49,122 nt of DNA from Psychromonas arctica DSM 14288 (GTDB lineage: Bacteria > Pseudomonadota > Gammaproteobacteria > Enterobacterales > Psychromonadaceae), in assembly GCF_000482725.1 (NCBI RefSeq), contig NZ_KI519478.1, positions 48,401 through 97,522 on the forward strand, read 5' to 3'. Shown here piece by piece: positions 36,254 to 45,376 of the stretch. Numbering within the stretch: position 1 is the stretch's first letter; each line of letters opens with the position of its first letter. The position numbers were made by a program, and so were the translations under genes. The notes below the pieces were generated by a model. That model was given only the letters and a program-made list of their open reading frames with translations, did not search any database and had not been told where the DNA came from.

Positions 36254-37654
36254 ATGGCCGCTTGGATTGTAGATGATGACCATGCCATTCGCTGGGTATT
36301 AGAACGCACATTAAAAGCTGAAAACATCGAGCATGCGAGTTTTCCTGATGCTGAGTGCCTATGGCAACAATTGCTCATTGAACAACCTGAAATAATCATT
36401 TCTGACGTACGTATGCCAGGGATTGACGGACTTGAGCTGATGCAAAAAATTCATCAACGCTACCCATTAATTCCGATCATTATTATGACTGCACATTCAG
36501 ATTTAGATAGCGCAGTGAATGCTTATCAAAGTGGTGCCTTTGAATACTTACCTAAACCCTTTGATATCCATGAAGCAACTGCATTAATCAAACGCGCAAT
36601 CAACCATAGTAAAGAATTAAAACAACAGAAAAAGCCTAATAATCAACCGATTTCAACCCCTGAAATTATTGGTGAAGCACCGGCCATGCAAGAGGTTTTC
36701 CGTGTCATCGGACGTTTATCTCGCTCCAGCATGAGTGTATTAATCAATGGTCAATCGGGTACAGGTAAAGAGTTAGTGGCTCAAGCCTTACATAAACACA
36801 GCCCGCGTAAAAACGAGACTTTTATTGCGCTGAATATGGCGGCCATCCCTAAAGAATTGATTGAAGCAGAGTTATTTGGCCATGAAAAAGGCGCGTTTAC
36901 AGGTGCGGCAGCCAATCGACAAGGGCGATTTGAACAGGCAGACGGCGGTACGCTCTTTTTAGATGAAATTGGTGATATGCCTCTAGATGTTCAAACTCGT
37001 TTGCTACGTGTACTCGCTGATGGTCAGTTCTATCGTGTAGGTGGCCACCAAGCAATCAAAGTAGATGTTCGAATTATTGCAGCTACACATCAAAACTTAG
37101 AGAAAAAAGTGCAAAGCGGAGATTTCCGTGAAGATTTATTTCATCGTTTGAATGTAATACGCTTGCAACTTCCCGCACTAAGAGAGCGCCGCGAAGATAT
37201 TCCACTACTCGCAAACCATTTTTTACATAGTATTGCCAATGAATTAACCGTTGAAAGCAAACAACTCACCAAAGCAACACTCAATTACCTGAGTGAACTA
37301 CCTTGGCCTGGCAATGTGCGTCAATTGGAAAATATTTGTCGTTGGTTAACGGTAATGGCTAGTGGACAAGAGGTTCATATTAGTGATTTACCTCCTGAAT
37401 TAGGCCATCAAGATATTCCTGAACAAGACGGTGAGCCAGTGATATGGCAAGAAAGCCTGAAACAATGGACTGATACTCAATTAAGAAATGGTGAAACCAA
37501 CATATTAGGGCAATTATTACCTGAATTTGAAAAGATAATGCTACAAAGTGCACTAAAGCATACGCAGGGTAAAAAACATGAGGCAGCTAAACTACTCGGA
37601 TGGGGCCGTAATACCTTAACGCGTAAATTAAAAGAGTTAAATTTAGCAGATTAA
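36254..37654 (+). CDS. glnG: Nitrogen regulation response regulator NtrC
   Basis: NtrC is the enhancer-binding activator of sigma-54 RNA polymerase at nitrogen promoters such as glnA. The 466-aa protein has a receiver domain with the acidic pair Asp7-Asp8 and phosphorylation site Asp51 in I-S-D-V-R-M-P-G, an AAA+ domain with Walker A G-x-x-G-T-G-K-E, the sigma-54-contacting G-A-F-T-G-A loop (about 216-221) and a C-terminal Fis-type helix-turn-helix ending in G-R-N-T-L-T-R-K. The AAGGA ribosome-binding site is good. It is the last gene of the locus and is followed by a hairpin that itself carries an NtrC palindrome. Confidence 0.98.
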   Translation: MAAWIVDDDHAIRWVLERTLKAENIEHASFPDAECLWQQLLIEQPEIIISDVRMPGIDGLELMQKIHQRYPLIPIIIMTAHSDLDSAVNAYQSGAFEYLPKPFDIHEATALIKRAINHSKELKQQKKPNNQPISTPEIIGEAPAMQEVFRVIGRLSRSSMSVLINGQSGTGKELVAQALHKHSPRKNETFIALNMAAIPKELIEAELFGHEKGAFTGAAANRQGRFEQADGGTLFLDEIGDMPLDVQTRLLRVLADGQFYRVGGHQAIKVDVRIIAATHQNLEKKVQSGDFREDLFHRLNVIRLQLPALRERREDIPLLANHFLHSIANELTVESKQLTKATLNYLSELPWPGNVRQLENICRWLTVMASGQEVHISDLPPELGHQDIPEQDGEPVIWQESLKQWTDTQLRNGETNILGQLLPEFEKIMLQSALKHTQGKKHEAAKLLGWGRNTLTRKLKELNLAD

Positions 37655-37712
37655 CGACATAACCAAGGTTAACTGACTGCCACAGTGTTAAAAATTAACA
37701 AATTTGTGATCT

Positions 37713-37751
37713 CACCAACCTATTGCACCAATATGGTGCGATAGGCTGGTG
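37713..37751. promoter_or_regulatory. Large hairpin with an NtrC consensus palindrome after glnG
   Basis: An 18-bp stem with two non-Watson-Crick positions (37713-37730 with 37734-37751, 3-base loop) lies in the gap between converging glnG and recG. Its inner 15 bases, 37725-37739, read GCACCAATATGGTGC, the NtrC consensus. It has no T tract on either strand, so it is a poor terminator and a good protein-binding candidate. Confidence 0.7.
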
Positions 37752-37771
37752 AACTATTTAGCTATTCCACT

Positions 37772-39844
37772 TTAAACTTGTGCATAATCAGCTCTATCAC
37801 CCAACCAACGTTCAATTAGTGGTCTAATATATTCAGGATGGGAGCGTATTAATAATAAAGCCAATTGTTGGACCTGTGGTATAAGTCCTTGATCTCTTAA
37901 TAAGTCAGCAATTTTCATATCGGCGATCCCAGTTTGTTTTGTACCTAACACTTCGCCTGGTCCACGAATCGCCAAATCTTGCTCTGCAATATAAAAACCA
38001 TCATTACTTTCTCGCAGTACATTTAAACGTTTTAAAGCCGTTTTTGATAAAGGATATTTATACAATAAAACACAGTGGCTTGCGACTTCGCCACGGCCAA
38101 CACGACCACGTAATTGGTGCAGCTGTGCTAATCCTAAACGCTCTGGATTTTCGATAATCATTAAGCTCGCATTAGGCACATCAACACCTACTTCAATCAC
38201 AGTCGTTGCAACAAGTAGATCTAACTCTCCGGCTTTAAAAGCATCCATCACATATTGTTTTTCAAGCGCTTTCATTCGCCCGTGCACCAAGCCAATACGT
38301 AAATCAGTTAATGCTAACTGTAAATCATTAGCGGTATCTTCAGCGGCCTGACACTCTAAAACTTCTGACTCCTCAATTAATGTACAAACCCAATAGGCTT
38401 GACGCCCCTCTGTTTTACAAGCTTGGTAAACGCGTTGAATAACTTGATCACGGCGAGAATCTGCTAATGCTACCGTTTTAATCGCAGTTCTTCCCGGTGG
38501 TAACTCATCAATAACTGAAACACTTAAATCTGCATAAGCCGTCATCGCAAGCGTCCGCGGGATCGGCGTTGCAGTCATCGTCAGCTGATGTGGTACTAAA
38601 CCATTATTCACGCCTTTTTCTCGTAATGATAAACGTTGATGTACACCAAAACGATGTTGCTCATCAACAATCACTAGTGCTAAGTTATGAAAAACAACAT
38701 TTTCAGAAAATAGCGCATGTGTCCCTACCACCATTTTTGACAATCCGAGGGTAATATTTTCCGTCTGGTCTCGCTTTTCCTTCACTTTCATTTTTCCGGA
38801 TAACATACCAACTCGAATACCGAGAGGTTCAAACCATCCCTTAAAATTTAATAAATGTTGTTCAGCAAGTAGTTCAGTAGGTGCCATTAGTGCAACTTGA
38901 TACCCAGCTTCAATCGCTGTTAATGCAGCTAATGCGGCGACTAATGTTTTACCTGAACCTACGTCTCCCTGCACTAAACGCATCATTGGTAGGTTTTGAA
39001 TTAAATCCTGTTGTATTTCATGGTTAACTCTTTGCTGTGCACCAGTAGGGGAAAAAGGTAGATTATTTAATAATTTTTTACTCAGCTCACCATTACCTTT
39101 AAGCGCTGGAGACAGGTGTTTCTGCGACTGTTCACGCAACACTAACATACTGATTTGTTGTGCTAACAATTCTTCTATAATCAATCTCTGTTGGGCTGGG
39201 TGAGTACGATTTTCTAACTGTTCAATACTGGCCGTTGGCGGAGGTCGATGAACTGTCATCAATGCATCAAATAAGCTAATAGGATGCGATAATAATGCTG
39301 TGGGAATTAATTCTTGTACTTGATTTTGTTGCAGGTGTTGTAAGGCTTGATCAGTTAATTGACGTAAGCTATTTTGTTTCAAACCTTCCGTTGTGGGGTA
39401 AATAGGTGTTAATGCTTCTTCTACTGATATTACTTGGTTTTCACCCACTAAAGAGTAATCAGGATGAGTCACCTCTAAACCTTGAAAACCGCGTTTAAAC
39501 TCTCCAAAACACTTAATCCACTGGCCTTCTCTAAAACTGTTTTTTTGTGCCGCATTGAAGTGAAAAAAGTTTAAGGTAGCCACCCCATCACCATCGCTAA
39601 TTTTACACTTTAAGATACGCCGTTTACCAAATTGTACTTGGCAGCTAACGACTTCACCTTGCACACTGACCTGCATACCGTCTTTGATCGCATTAATGGG
39701 ATAGATTCGCGTGCGATCTTGATAATGTAATGGTAAATGGAAAAGCATATCTTCCACTGAACTTAAGCCTAATTTGCTTAACCTCTCAGCAACTTTCGCT
39801 CCCACCCCCTTTAACGCAGATAGAGGTATTTTGTTTAAATTCAT
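37772..39844 (-). CDS. recG: ATP-dependent DNA helicase RecG
   Basis: RecG reverses stalled forks and processes Holliday junctions. The 690-aa protein is near the E. coli length of 693 aa. It has the N-terminal wedge/OB domain (about residues 50-180), then Walker A G-D-V-G-S-G-K-T, motif II D-E-Q-H-R-F-G-V-H-Q-R, the T-A-T-P-I-P-R-T motif and Q-L-x-Q-L-R-G-R-V-G-R-G in the C-terminal lobe. It begins M-N-L-N-K-I-P-L-S-A-L-K-G-V-G. A GGGA ribosome-binding site precedes the ATG. It is divergent from pldA and stands alone; no spoT or trmH adjoins it directly. Confidence 0.97.
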   Translation of the reverse strand: MNLNKIPLSALKGVGAKVAERLSKLGLSSVEDMLFHLPLHYQDRTRIYPINAIKDGMQVSVQGEVVSCQVQFGKRRILKCKISDGDGVATLNFFHFNAAQKNSFREGQWIKCFGEFKRGFQGLEVTHPDYSLVGENQVISVEEALTPIYPTTEGLKQNSLRQLTDQALQHLQQNQVQELIPTALLSHPISLFDALMTVHRPPPTASIEQLENRTHPAQQRLIIEELLAQQISMLVLREQSQKHLSPALKGNGELSKKLLNNLPFSPTGAQQRVNHEIQQDLIQNLPMMRLVQGDVGSGKTLVAALAALTAIEAGYQVALMAPTELLAEQHLLNFKGWFEPLGIRVGMLSGKMKVKEKRDQTENITLGLSKMVVGTHALFSENVVFHNLALVIVDEQHRFGVHQRLSLREKGVNNGLVPHQLTMTATPIPRTLAMTAYADLSVSVIDELPPGRTAIKTVALADSRRDQVIQRVYQACKTEGRQAYWVCTLIEESEVLECQAAEDTANDLQLALTDLRIGLVHGRMKALEKQYVMDAFKAGELDLLVATTVIEVGVDVPNASLMIIENPERLGLAQLHQLRGRVGRGEVASHCVLLYKYPLSKTALKRLNVLRESNDGFYIAEQDLAIRGPGEVLGTKQTGIADMKIADLLRDQGLIPQVQQLALLLIRSHPEYIRPLIERWLGDRADYAQV

Positions 39845-39904
39845 GGTTTATCCCAGCCACTGATTGATGTTATGTTTTATGAACAAGCTTCCAATAATTC
39901 ATAC

Positions 39905-39933
39905 ATATTGCTATACCAAAAGTAGCAATATGC
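39905..39933. promoter_or_regulatory. 10-bp inverted repeat between recG and pldA
   Basis: CATATTGCTA (39905-39914) and TAGCAATATG (39924-39933) are perfect complements 9 bases apart. It lies 45-70 bp upstream of the pldA start, within the divergent promoter region. It may be an operator or a leader hairpin. Confidence 0.5.
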
Positions 39934-39977
39934 GTAAACTAGCACTTATTATTATTATATTGTTAAGGTTATTTGTT

Positions 39978-40826
39978 ATGCGTTACATCTATTTGGTTTT
40001 GGTTTTTTTTAGTTCGATAGCTTTTTCGGAAACCAGCGCTATCGATGAACGTATCAAGGATGAAGCTAAAAGCGAACAATTTAATTTTTCAATTATACCG
40101 CATAAACCAAACTATATAATGCCGATTTATTTTAATGAAAAAATTGCAGACTATGCTATTTATCAAGGTAGCGATGGAAAAAGCAGTTCACAACGCACTG
40201 AAATAAAGTTTCAAATTAGCCTTAAAGTACCACTATTTCAAAAAATCGGTAACTTGCCTATCTCTGGTTATGTTGCTTATACGCAGCTTTCTTATTGGCA
40301 AGCCTATAACACAGAGTACTCATCGCCATTTCGTGAGACAAATTATGAGCCAGAAGCTTTTATATTGTGGGAGACGGATCAAGAATTAGGTTTAGGTTGG
40401 CGCTTTAAAGCGGCACAATTTGGATTTACACACCAATCTAATGGCCGTACAGAGCCTACCTCTCGTAGTTGGAACCGTCTCGATGGTAGCTTACTGTTTG
40501 ATAAAGGCAACTTAGTTATCTCCATTAACCCTTGGTATCGGTTTGAAGATGCCGACGATGATAACCCGGATTTATTGGATTTTTATGGGCATGGACAAAT
40601 CATTACCGCTTATAAGTACAATGACCATGTCTATTCATTAACCAGTCGTAATAATATTGAAAGTGGTTTCAGTAAAGGAGCAGTGACAGCCTCTTGGAGT
40701 TTCCCTATTTACGGTAAAATAAAAGGCTATGTACAAGTTTTTTCTGGTTATGGCAACAGCCTAGTGGAGTATAACGAATACACTAATACGGTAGGCCTAG
40801 GTATTTCAATTTCTGACTTTCTTTAA
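39978..40826 (+). CDS. pldA: Outer-membrane phospholipase A1 PldA
   Basis: PldA hydrolyses phospholipids that reach the outer leaflet of the outer membrane. I take the ATG at 39978 as start, since AAGG lies about 10 bases upstream and a signal peptide (ending I-A-F-S-E) follows; the earlier start would put 38 extra residues before it. The 282-aa product matches E. coli (289 aa). The catalytic triad His152, Ser154 and Asn166 is intact in H-Q-S-N-G-R and T-S-R-S-W-N-R-L. It ends in a C-terminal aromatic residue region typical of barrels. It converges with the GTPase gene, with only two bases between stop codons. Confidence 0.96.
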   Translation: MRYIYLVLVFFSSIAFSETSAIDERIKDEAKSEQFNFSIIPHKPNYIMPIYFNEKIADYAIYQGSDGKSSSQRTEIKFQISLKVPLFQKIGNLPISGYVAYTQLSYWQAYNTEYSSPFRETNYEPEAFILWETDQELGLGWRFKAAQFGFTHQSNGRTEPTSRSWNRLDGSLLFDKGNLVISINPWYRFEDADDDNPDLLDFYGHGQIITAYKYNDHVYSLTSRNNIESGFSKGAVTASWSFPIYGKIKGYVQVFSGYGNSLVEYNEYTNTVGLGISISDFL

Positions 40827-40828
40827 CC

Positions 40829-42235
40829 TTAATTGGTATTGCTGCTGGTATCGTTACTAATAGCAGCTAGACTCTCAGAAATTTGCTTTATTAATAGTTG
40901 TTTTTTAGCTTTTAATGGTGGCTGCTCACTATTATTAGAGTCTAACCACTGTGGATGTTGCCGAGCACTCTTAAGCCATTGATTCCACGCCTTAGGTAAG
41001 GTTGTTTTTTCTGAGTTTATCTGCGCTAGAGATAGTTTAGTCACACTCGCATGCCCTCGTTGCTGCAAGGCAATAAGTAAGCTCAATTGACGAGCCCATA
41101 AAATATGTAACGTCAAATCATCTGCACACAGATAACGATGCCCTTTGACCTTGGCATGTATCTCATCATAATAACGCTGTTTAACCCCCCATAATACGCC
41201 CATCACGCCGCCAGCAACCGCTGCCGCACCTAATGTTAACCCTGCAGCAACCAAGTCAACAGCAACACCAATACCAGCCCCTTTTACAAAGTTACTGGTT
41301 ACCTTGATACCAAACTCTTGTAGGTTATCAGAGGAAAAAAGATCTAACTCCCATTGGCCTTGTTGAATAGGTAAATCATATTGGTCGATATCCTGTTGCT
41401 TAAATTGATATAACGCAAGCAATTGATTTAAAGCACTTGTTTCTAAATCACGGATTGTCACCTGCAGTTGATTACTGATTTTAGCGATACTCTGTTCATT
41501 ATTATCAGCTTTAAAACGACACGCTGCAGCTTCTACCAGTAACCTAGCAATTAGTTGTTGCGCGGCTTTTTCTCGCTGCTGCCATTGTACTTTTCTTTGC
41601 TCTATCAATGCTTCAAGTTGCTGCTCTCTGTGTGCTAAAAGTGTTTGCATCTTCTGATAAATTTTCAGTTCATCGGAAAACCTAAACACAACGCTATCAA
41701 AGCTAACATGAGCATGCAGATTCAAACGCGCAAGTTGCGTTTGCCAATTACGCATATTATCGCTACCAGCTTCAATAAAATTAAGCACTGGAATAATGGG
41801 TTTAGCCGCATAGCTGAGAATTTTTAATTCATCTCGGTACTTACCTAAAATAGGTTCTCTGATATCAATAACATAGAAGATAATATCATTGCTTAATAAC
41901 GCTTTAAGGACCTTCAATTCTTGGCTTAATTCAGGATAGCTATTTTCATTTTTAATAAAAGATAACAGCCGGTCAATACCATCATCATGCTCTGAAATCG
42001 ATTGCTCATCAATAACACTTAATAAATGAATGGAATCTTCTAAGCCAGGCGTATCATAAATAACTAAATTATGATTATCATCAACACGAATTTCAGCTCC
42101 TTCAACATGTCGAGTTGTGCCTGCTTTATCGGCAATTTCACCAAAACTAGCATCTCGTAGTAGAGTACGAATTAAGGAGGTTTTACCTGTATTGGCGTGA
42201 CCAACAACAGCGACGGACAACAGTTCCTTATCCAT
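40829..42235 (-). CDS. GTPase with DUF3482 domain
   Basis: The 468-aa protein has an N-terminal Era/TrmE-like G domain. G1 G-H-A-N-T-G-K-T is at residues 12-19, a G2-like T-T is at 40-41, G3 D-T-P-G at 61-64, and a G4-like N-F-I-E at 152-155 replaces N-K-x-D. The middle is coiled-coil-prone and Gln-rich (about 190-260). A Gly/Ala-rich hydrophobic stretch (about 312-345) suggests membrane insertion. The C-terminal part belongs to the DUF3482 family. It overlaps the DUF2868 gene by eight bases, so the two are translationally coupled and likely partners. The role is unknown; I infer a membrane-associated GTPase switch. Confidence 0.85.
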   Translation of the reverse strand: MDKELLSVAVVGHANTGKTSLIRTLLRDASFGEIADKAGTTRHVEGAEIRVDDNHNLVIYDTPGLEDSIHLLSVIDEQSISEHDDGIDRLLSFIKNENSYPELSQELKVLKALLSNDIIFYVIDIREPILGKYRDELKILSYAAKPIIPVLNFIEAGSDNMRNWQTQLARLNLHAHVSFDSVVFRFSDELKIYQKMQTLLAHREQQLEALIEQRKVQWQQREKAAQQLIARLLVEAAACRFKADNNEQSIAKISNQLQVTIRDLETSALNQLLALYQFKQQDIDQYDLPIQQGQWELDLFSSDNLQEFGIKVTSNFVKGAGIGVAVDLVAAGLTLGAAAVAGGVMGVLWGVKQRYYDEIHAKVKGHRYLCADDLTLHILWARQLSLLIALQQRGHASVTKLSLAQINSEKTTLPKAWNQWLKSARQHPQWLDSNNSEQPPLKAKKQLLIKQISESLAAISNDTSSNTN

Positions 42236-43688
42236 TTTCCAGCTCCTGATGTGTGTTAGGGGGAGTCATCTTTTGACCCAGGTACGTTATGTATTGTGAG
42301 GAGATATTCACTTTAGCAGCGATCTCAATCCAATCTTCTAGACGACTCGCTATTTTTGCTTTGTTCACTGGTTGATCGGCCAATAAAAGTAAATACAACT
42401 GCACATTGCTTTTATACTGGCATTTTTTAGCAAAGCTTAACCAACCGCGATCTGGCACACGCTTAACATCCACATACAAAATAACATGATCTGCTGCCGA
42501 TGACTTCAATGCAGAGAGTGCAGCTTGTTGACTGATATTATCTAACACATTGATTAAGTCGACTGAGTAATGTTTCAATACATGTTTATCAGCTTGTTGA
42601 AGATTACGTTGATTGAGTTCAATAGCAATCGGATAAGCGTTTTTCGGCATCACTAATGACTGATTATACTGACTAGACTCTTTGTTTTGGTGGTTGTTAG
42701 CATTGCCTTGATGCAGGTCAGCATCACTAATAAAACTGGCTTTTCCAATGGGATGCAAAATATTTTTTAGTTGAATGTAGTAGGCATCTGAAAGATCTAA
42801 TTGGAAGTTTTTTTTCTTCTGTTTAATGCTTTGATAAAACACTAACATCAAAATAATTCTAGGTAACAAAGCGTAAACGATTAAACTAAATATTAATAGG
42901 TTAGACCAGCTAATCCGGATTTCTTGTGCTACTTGTAAAGGGTTAACAATACCAATACTAGCATGGCTCACATCACTTGGCGTAGGCACGTTAATGGCTA
43001 AAAGATTAGGTAAATAAGTTAACCATTGGGTTAGTTTGAAAAAAGTATCTTCACTTAAAATAGTAGTTTGCCAAATAAAGTCTACCTGATGCGTTGCTAA
43101 CACTAAAAATAATGACAAGGTTGCACCGAGTAAATAACTACTCCACCATAAATGGCTAATCAATGACAACTGTACTCGCCCCATGTAAGCACCAAATCGA
43201 TGTTCAAAATAAAATTGGAACAGGTCAATATAATGGATATGTTTAGTGCTCACTTTATGCTGTAATTTATCCACTAAAGTCAGCATCGATAAGATCAAAT
43301 TAGCTAACCACGGCAGACTCAATGCATGGCGCTTAAAATACACAATACACCAAATAATTAAAGACAAAATATTAGGCGCAATAAACAACACAATGGCCCA
43401 AAAGAAGTTAATTTGAGTGCTCGACTCATTAACTAAAAACTGCGAAACACTGCTTGCACCGACTATCAAAAAAAATACACACATTAATCCAATAGAAAAC
43501 GTAAGTAGTTGTTGTAGATGTCGTAGAACGGAACTAGCTTGGTAACGTAATTCTGCAAGTTGGGTACGCTTAGATAAAGCATCAGAAAGGTTTAAAGTAC
43601 TATAATCTGCATTAAAACGATTAGATGGAGATGATTTTTCAATGATACGAATGCCCTCCGTTAATAAACGGTTTTGGTATAGGTCCAT
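42228..43688 (-). CDS. DUF2868 multi-pass membrane protein, partner of the GTPase
   Basis: The 486-aa protein begins with a soluble helical part, then has about four to five membrane helices: near residues 65-85, 95-117, 180-200 and 270-295, judged by eye. The cytoplasmic C-terminal third (about 340-480) is soluble with an alpha/beta pattern. The DUF2868 family is usually found next to a DUF3482 GTPase, as here, with an eight-base overlap. The function is unknown. Its ribosome-binding site GGGAG is strong, and it begins 16 bases after the trmH stop, making a three-gene unit with trmH. Confidence 0.78.
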   Translation of the reverse strand: MDLYQNRLLTEGIRIIEKSSPSNRFNADYSTLNLSDALSKRTQLAELRYQASSVLRHLQQLLTFSIGLMCVFFLIVGASSVSQFLVNESSTQINFFWAIVLFIAPNILSLIIWCIVYFKRHALSLPWLANLILSMLTLVDKLQHKVSTKHIHYIDLFQFYFEHRFGAYMGRVQLSLISHLWWSSYLLGATLSLFLVLATHQVDFIWQTTILSEDTFFKLTQWLTYLPNLLAINVPTPSDVSHASIGIVNPLQVAQEIRISWSNLLIFSLIVYALLPRIILMLVFYQSIKQKKKNFQLDLSDAYYIQLKNILHPIGKASFISDADLHQGNANNHQNKESSQYNQSLVMPKNAYPIAIELNQRNLQQADKHVLKHYSVDLINVLDNISQQAALSALKSSAADHVILYVDVKRVPDRGWLSFAKKCQYKSNVQLYLLLLADQPVNKAKIASRLEDWIEIAAKVNISSQYITYLGQKMTPPNTHQELENG

Positions 43689-43704
43689 TAAGTACTCCCT
43701 TTAA

Positions 43705-44391
43705 TTATTTACGACCACGGATAGCATTCCACCAATCTTCTGATGCGTCAATCTGTCCTTGCTCATCAAGTGGTGGATAAGGCAGACTTTTCTCGCGACA
43801 TAACTGTCGATAAATAGGATGACCACCTTCAAATAAGATGCGGTGTTGTTCTTCCTTAGGTAAACGACAGGTTTGTTCATATAAACCCGCGATTTCTCGT
43901 TGCCGTTGCGCTTCGTACATGATCAATGCAGAAGCCACAGAGACATTCAAAGACTGACACATACCAACCATTGGAATAATCACATCTTGGTCTGCTAAAG
44001 CTAAGGCTTCTTCGCTAATACCATACTTCTCCTGACCCATTATAATGGCAGTCGGTTTGGTATAGTCAACTTCACGAAAGTCTATAGCGGTAGCAGATAA
44101 GTTAGTCGCAATAATTTGCATCCCCTGTTCACGCATCACAGCAATCGCATCCTGTGTTGTTTCATGTGAATGAACATTAACCCATTTTTGGCTACCAGAA
44201 GCAACGTTACGGGAAATTCGAGTACTATCGATATCCCAAGTTGCATGCACATTATTAATTCCCATCGCATCAGCAGTGCGCACTATCGCAGCTAAATTAT
44301 GTTGCATATGAACCTGCTCCATAAAAACGGTTAAATCAGGCTGCCGACGGTTTAGCATGGTCGTTATTCGGGTAAAACGTTCGGGGGTCAT
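43705..44391 (-). CDS. trmH: tRNA (guanosine-18-2'-O)-methyltransferase TrmH
   Basis: TrmH (SpoU) methylates the ribose of G18 in the D-loop of tRNAs using SAM and folds as a knotted SPOUT dimer. The 228-aa protein equals the E. coli length. It has motif 1 N-L-A-A-I-V-R-T-A-D-A with the catalytic Arg, motif 2 I-I-M-G-Q-E-K-Y-G-I-S and motif 3 I-P-M-V-G-M-C-Q-S-L-N-V-S-V-A. It is the first gene of a probable operon with DUF2868 and DUF3482 genes. In E. coli trmH sits beside recG and spoT; here recG is about 4 kb away. Confidence 0.96.
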   Translation of the reverse strand: MTPERFTRITTMLNRRQPDLTVFMEQVHMQHNLAAIVRTADAMGINNVHATWDIDSTRISRNVASGSQKWVNVHSHETTQDAIAVMREQGMQIIATNLSATAIDFREVDYTKPTAIIMGQEKYGISEEALALADQDVIIPMVGMCQSLNVSVASALIMYEAQRQREIAGLYEQTCRLPKEEQHRILFEGGHPIYRQLCREKSLPYPPLDEQGQIDASEDWWNAIRGRK

Positions 44392-44455
44392 ATACTCTCA
44401 CACAGGGAAATTATAAAAGAGAGTATTATACAGAATTATTGACGGAGGCTAAAGG

Positions 44456-44487
44456 TGTGTCAAAAAAGCAGACTGTTTTCTGACACA
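44456..44487 (-). terminator. Stem-loop after the SieB-like gene
   Basis: TGTGTCA (44456-44462) and TGACACA (44481-44487) form a 7-bp stem that continues inward with one mismatch and a bulge. It lies between the SieB-like stop and trmH. It has no clear T tract outside the stem, so the terminator call is moderate. Confidence 0.45.
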
Positions 44488-44504
44488 AGGTTCAATAAGT
44501 ATGA

Positions 44505-45092
44505 TTATAAAGAGATATAGTTATTGCGAGCATATTGTGGACGAGCTGCTTTTAATACTTCAGCTTCCGCTTCAGTTAATTTTCCAGTGGGTAACCCAAT
44601 CACCTTATGGGTCAGTTGTTCACGAGCATCAATCGCAATAGAAAGCTTAATAATTCGACTACTGCCTTTGATCTCTTGAGTTTCAAATGCAGGAGCAAGC
44701 ACACCAGAAGCCAATAAATTACTCACAGCCGGTTCAGTTAGCGGTAATGCCAACACGGTTTTACGTTGAATAATGAATTCACGCAGTAATGCTTTCTCTT
44801 CAAAGTCTAATTGACGGATCATTTTATTACGACGCGCTAATAAATGCTGTCTTTCATAATATTCGGTTAAACGACTAAATGAAGAAGTCAGTACACGCGT
44901 CAATAAATACGAACCTGTTAACAATGCCAGTATCCATAAATATGGGGCATAAGTATTGGGTAAAAGATCTGAATTATTCAGAGAAAATAAAGAACTAGGC
45001 ATAACCAGTAATACGGCACAACTAAAACACATCCACATCATAGTCGTGGTAATACCTTGCTGTTCTGTCAAACGTTGAAATAATCTTTTCAT
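44505..45092 (-). CDS. Two-helix membrane protein, SieB-like (superinfection exclusion B family)
   Basis: The 195-aa protein has two hydrophobic helices near residues 16-36 and 48-66, then a cytoplasmic helical domain. Within it, L-D-F-E-E-K-A-L-L-R-E-F-I and the later A-V-S-N-L-L-A-S-G-V-L recall the SieB family (phage superinfection exclusion), which also has many chromosomal members in Vibrio and relatives. I base this on family memory and it is tentative. A strong ribosome-binding site AGGAG is seven bases before the ATG. It is a single gene divergent from oxyR. No phage genes surround it, so a housekeeping envelope role is as likely as phage defence. Confidence 0.6.
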   Translation of the reverse strand: MKRLFQRLTEQQGITTTMMWMCFSCAVLLVMPSSLFSLNNSDLLPNTYAPYLWILALLTGSYLLTRVLTSSFSRLTEYYERQHLLARRNKMIRQLDFEEKALLREFIIQRKTVLALPLTEPAVSNLLASGVLAPAFETQEIKGSSRIIKLSIAIDAREQLTHKVIGLPTGKLTEAEAEVLKAARPQYARNNYISL

Positions 45093-45376
45093 AGTTAGCT
45101 CCTGCCAATAATTTGTCGTACATCGCTATAAAAGCAGGATCTATGCCAGTATTAAAGGACAAGTAAGCCAATATTGAAAATAGCATAAAATGTACGCCTT
45201 TATGCATCACGTTCACTTCATTGCAAAACTTATAATTTTTTGTACCTGAATGAAAACGAGTATAGAAAATGATAATTTCAATGTAGATCTGACATAATAA
45301 GAGTTGAATCTGTTAAAGAGTGACGCCATTATTGATATTACTCACCGAACAATAACAAAACCCTATAGGCTAAATA

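Noticed and set aside
45022-45216. 64-aa open frame overlapping the start of the SieB-like gene
   Set aside because: The SieB-like ATG at 45092 has a strong AGGAG site, whereas this frame has only a weak site and no similarity I recognise.
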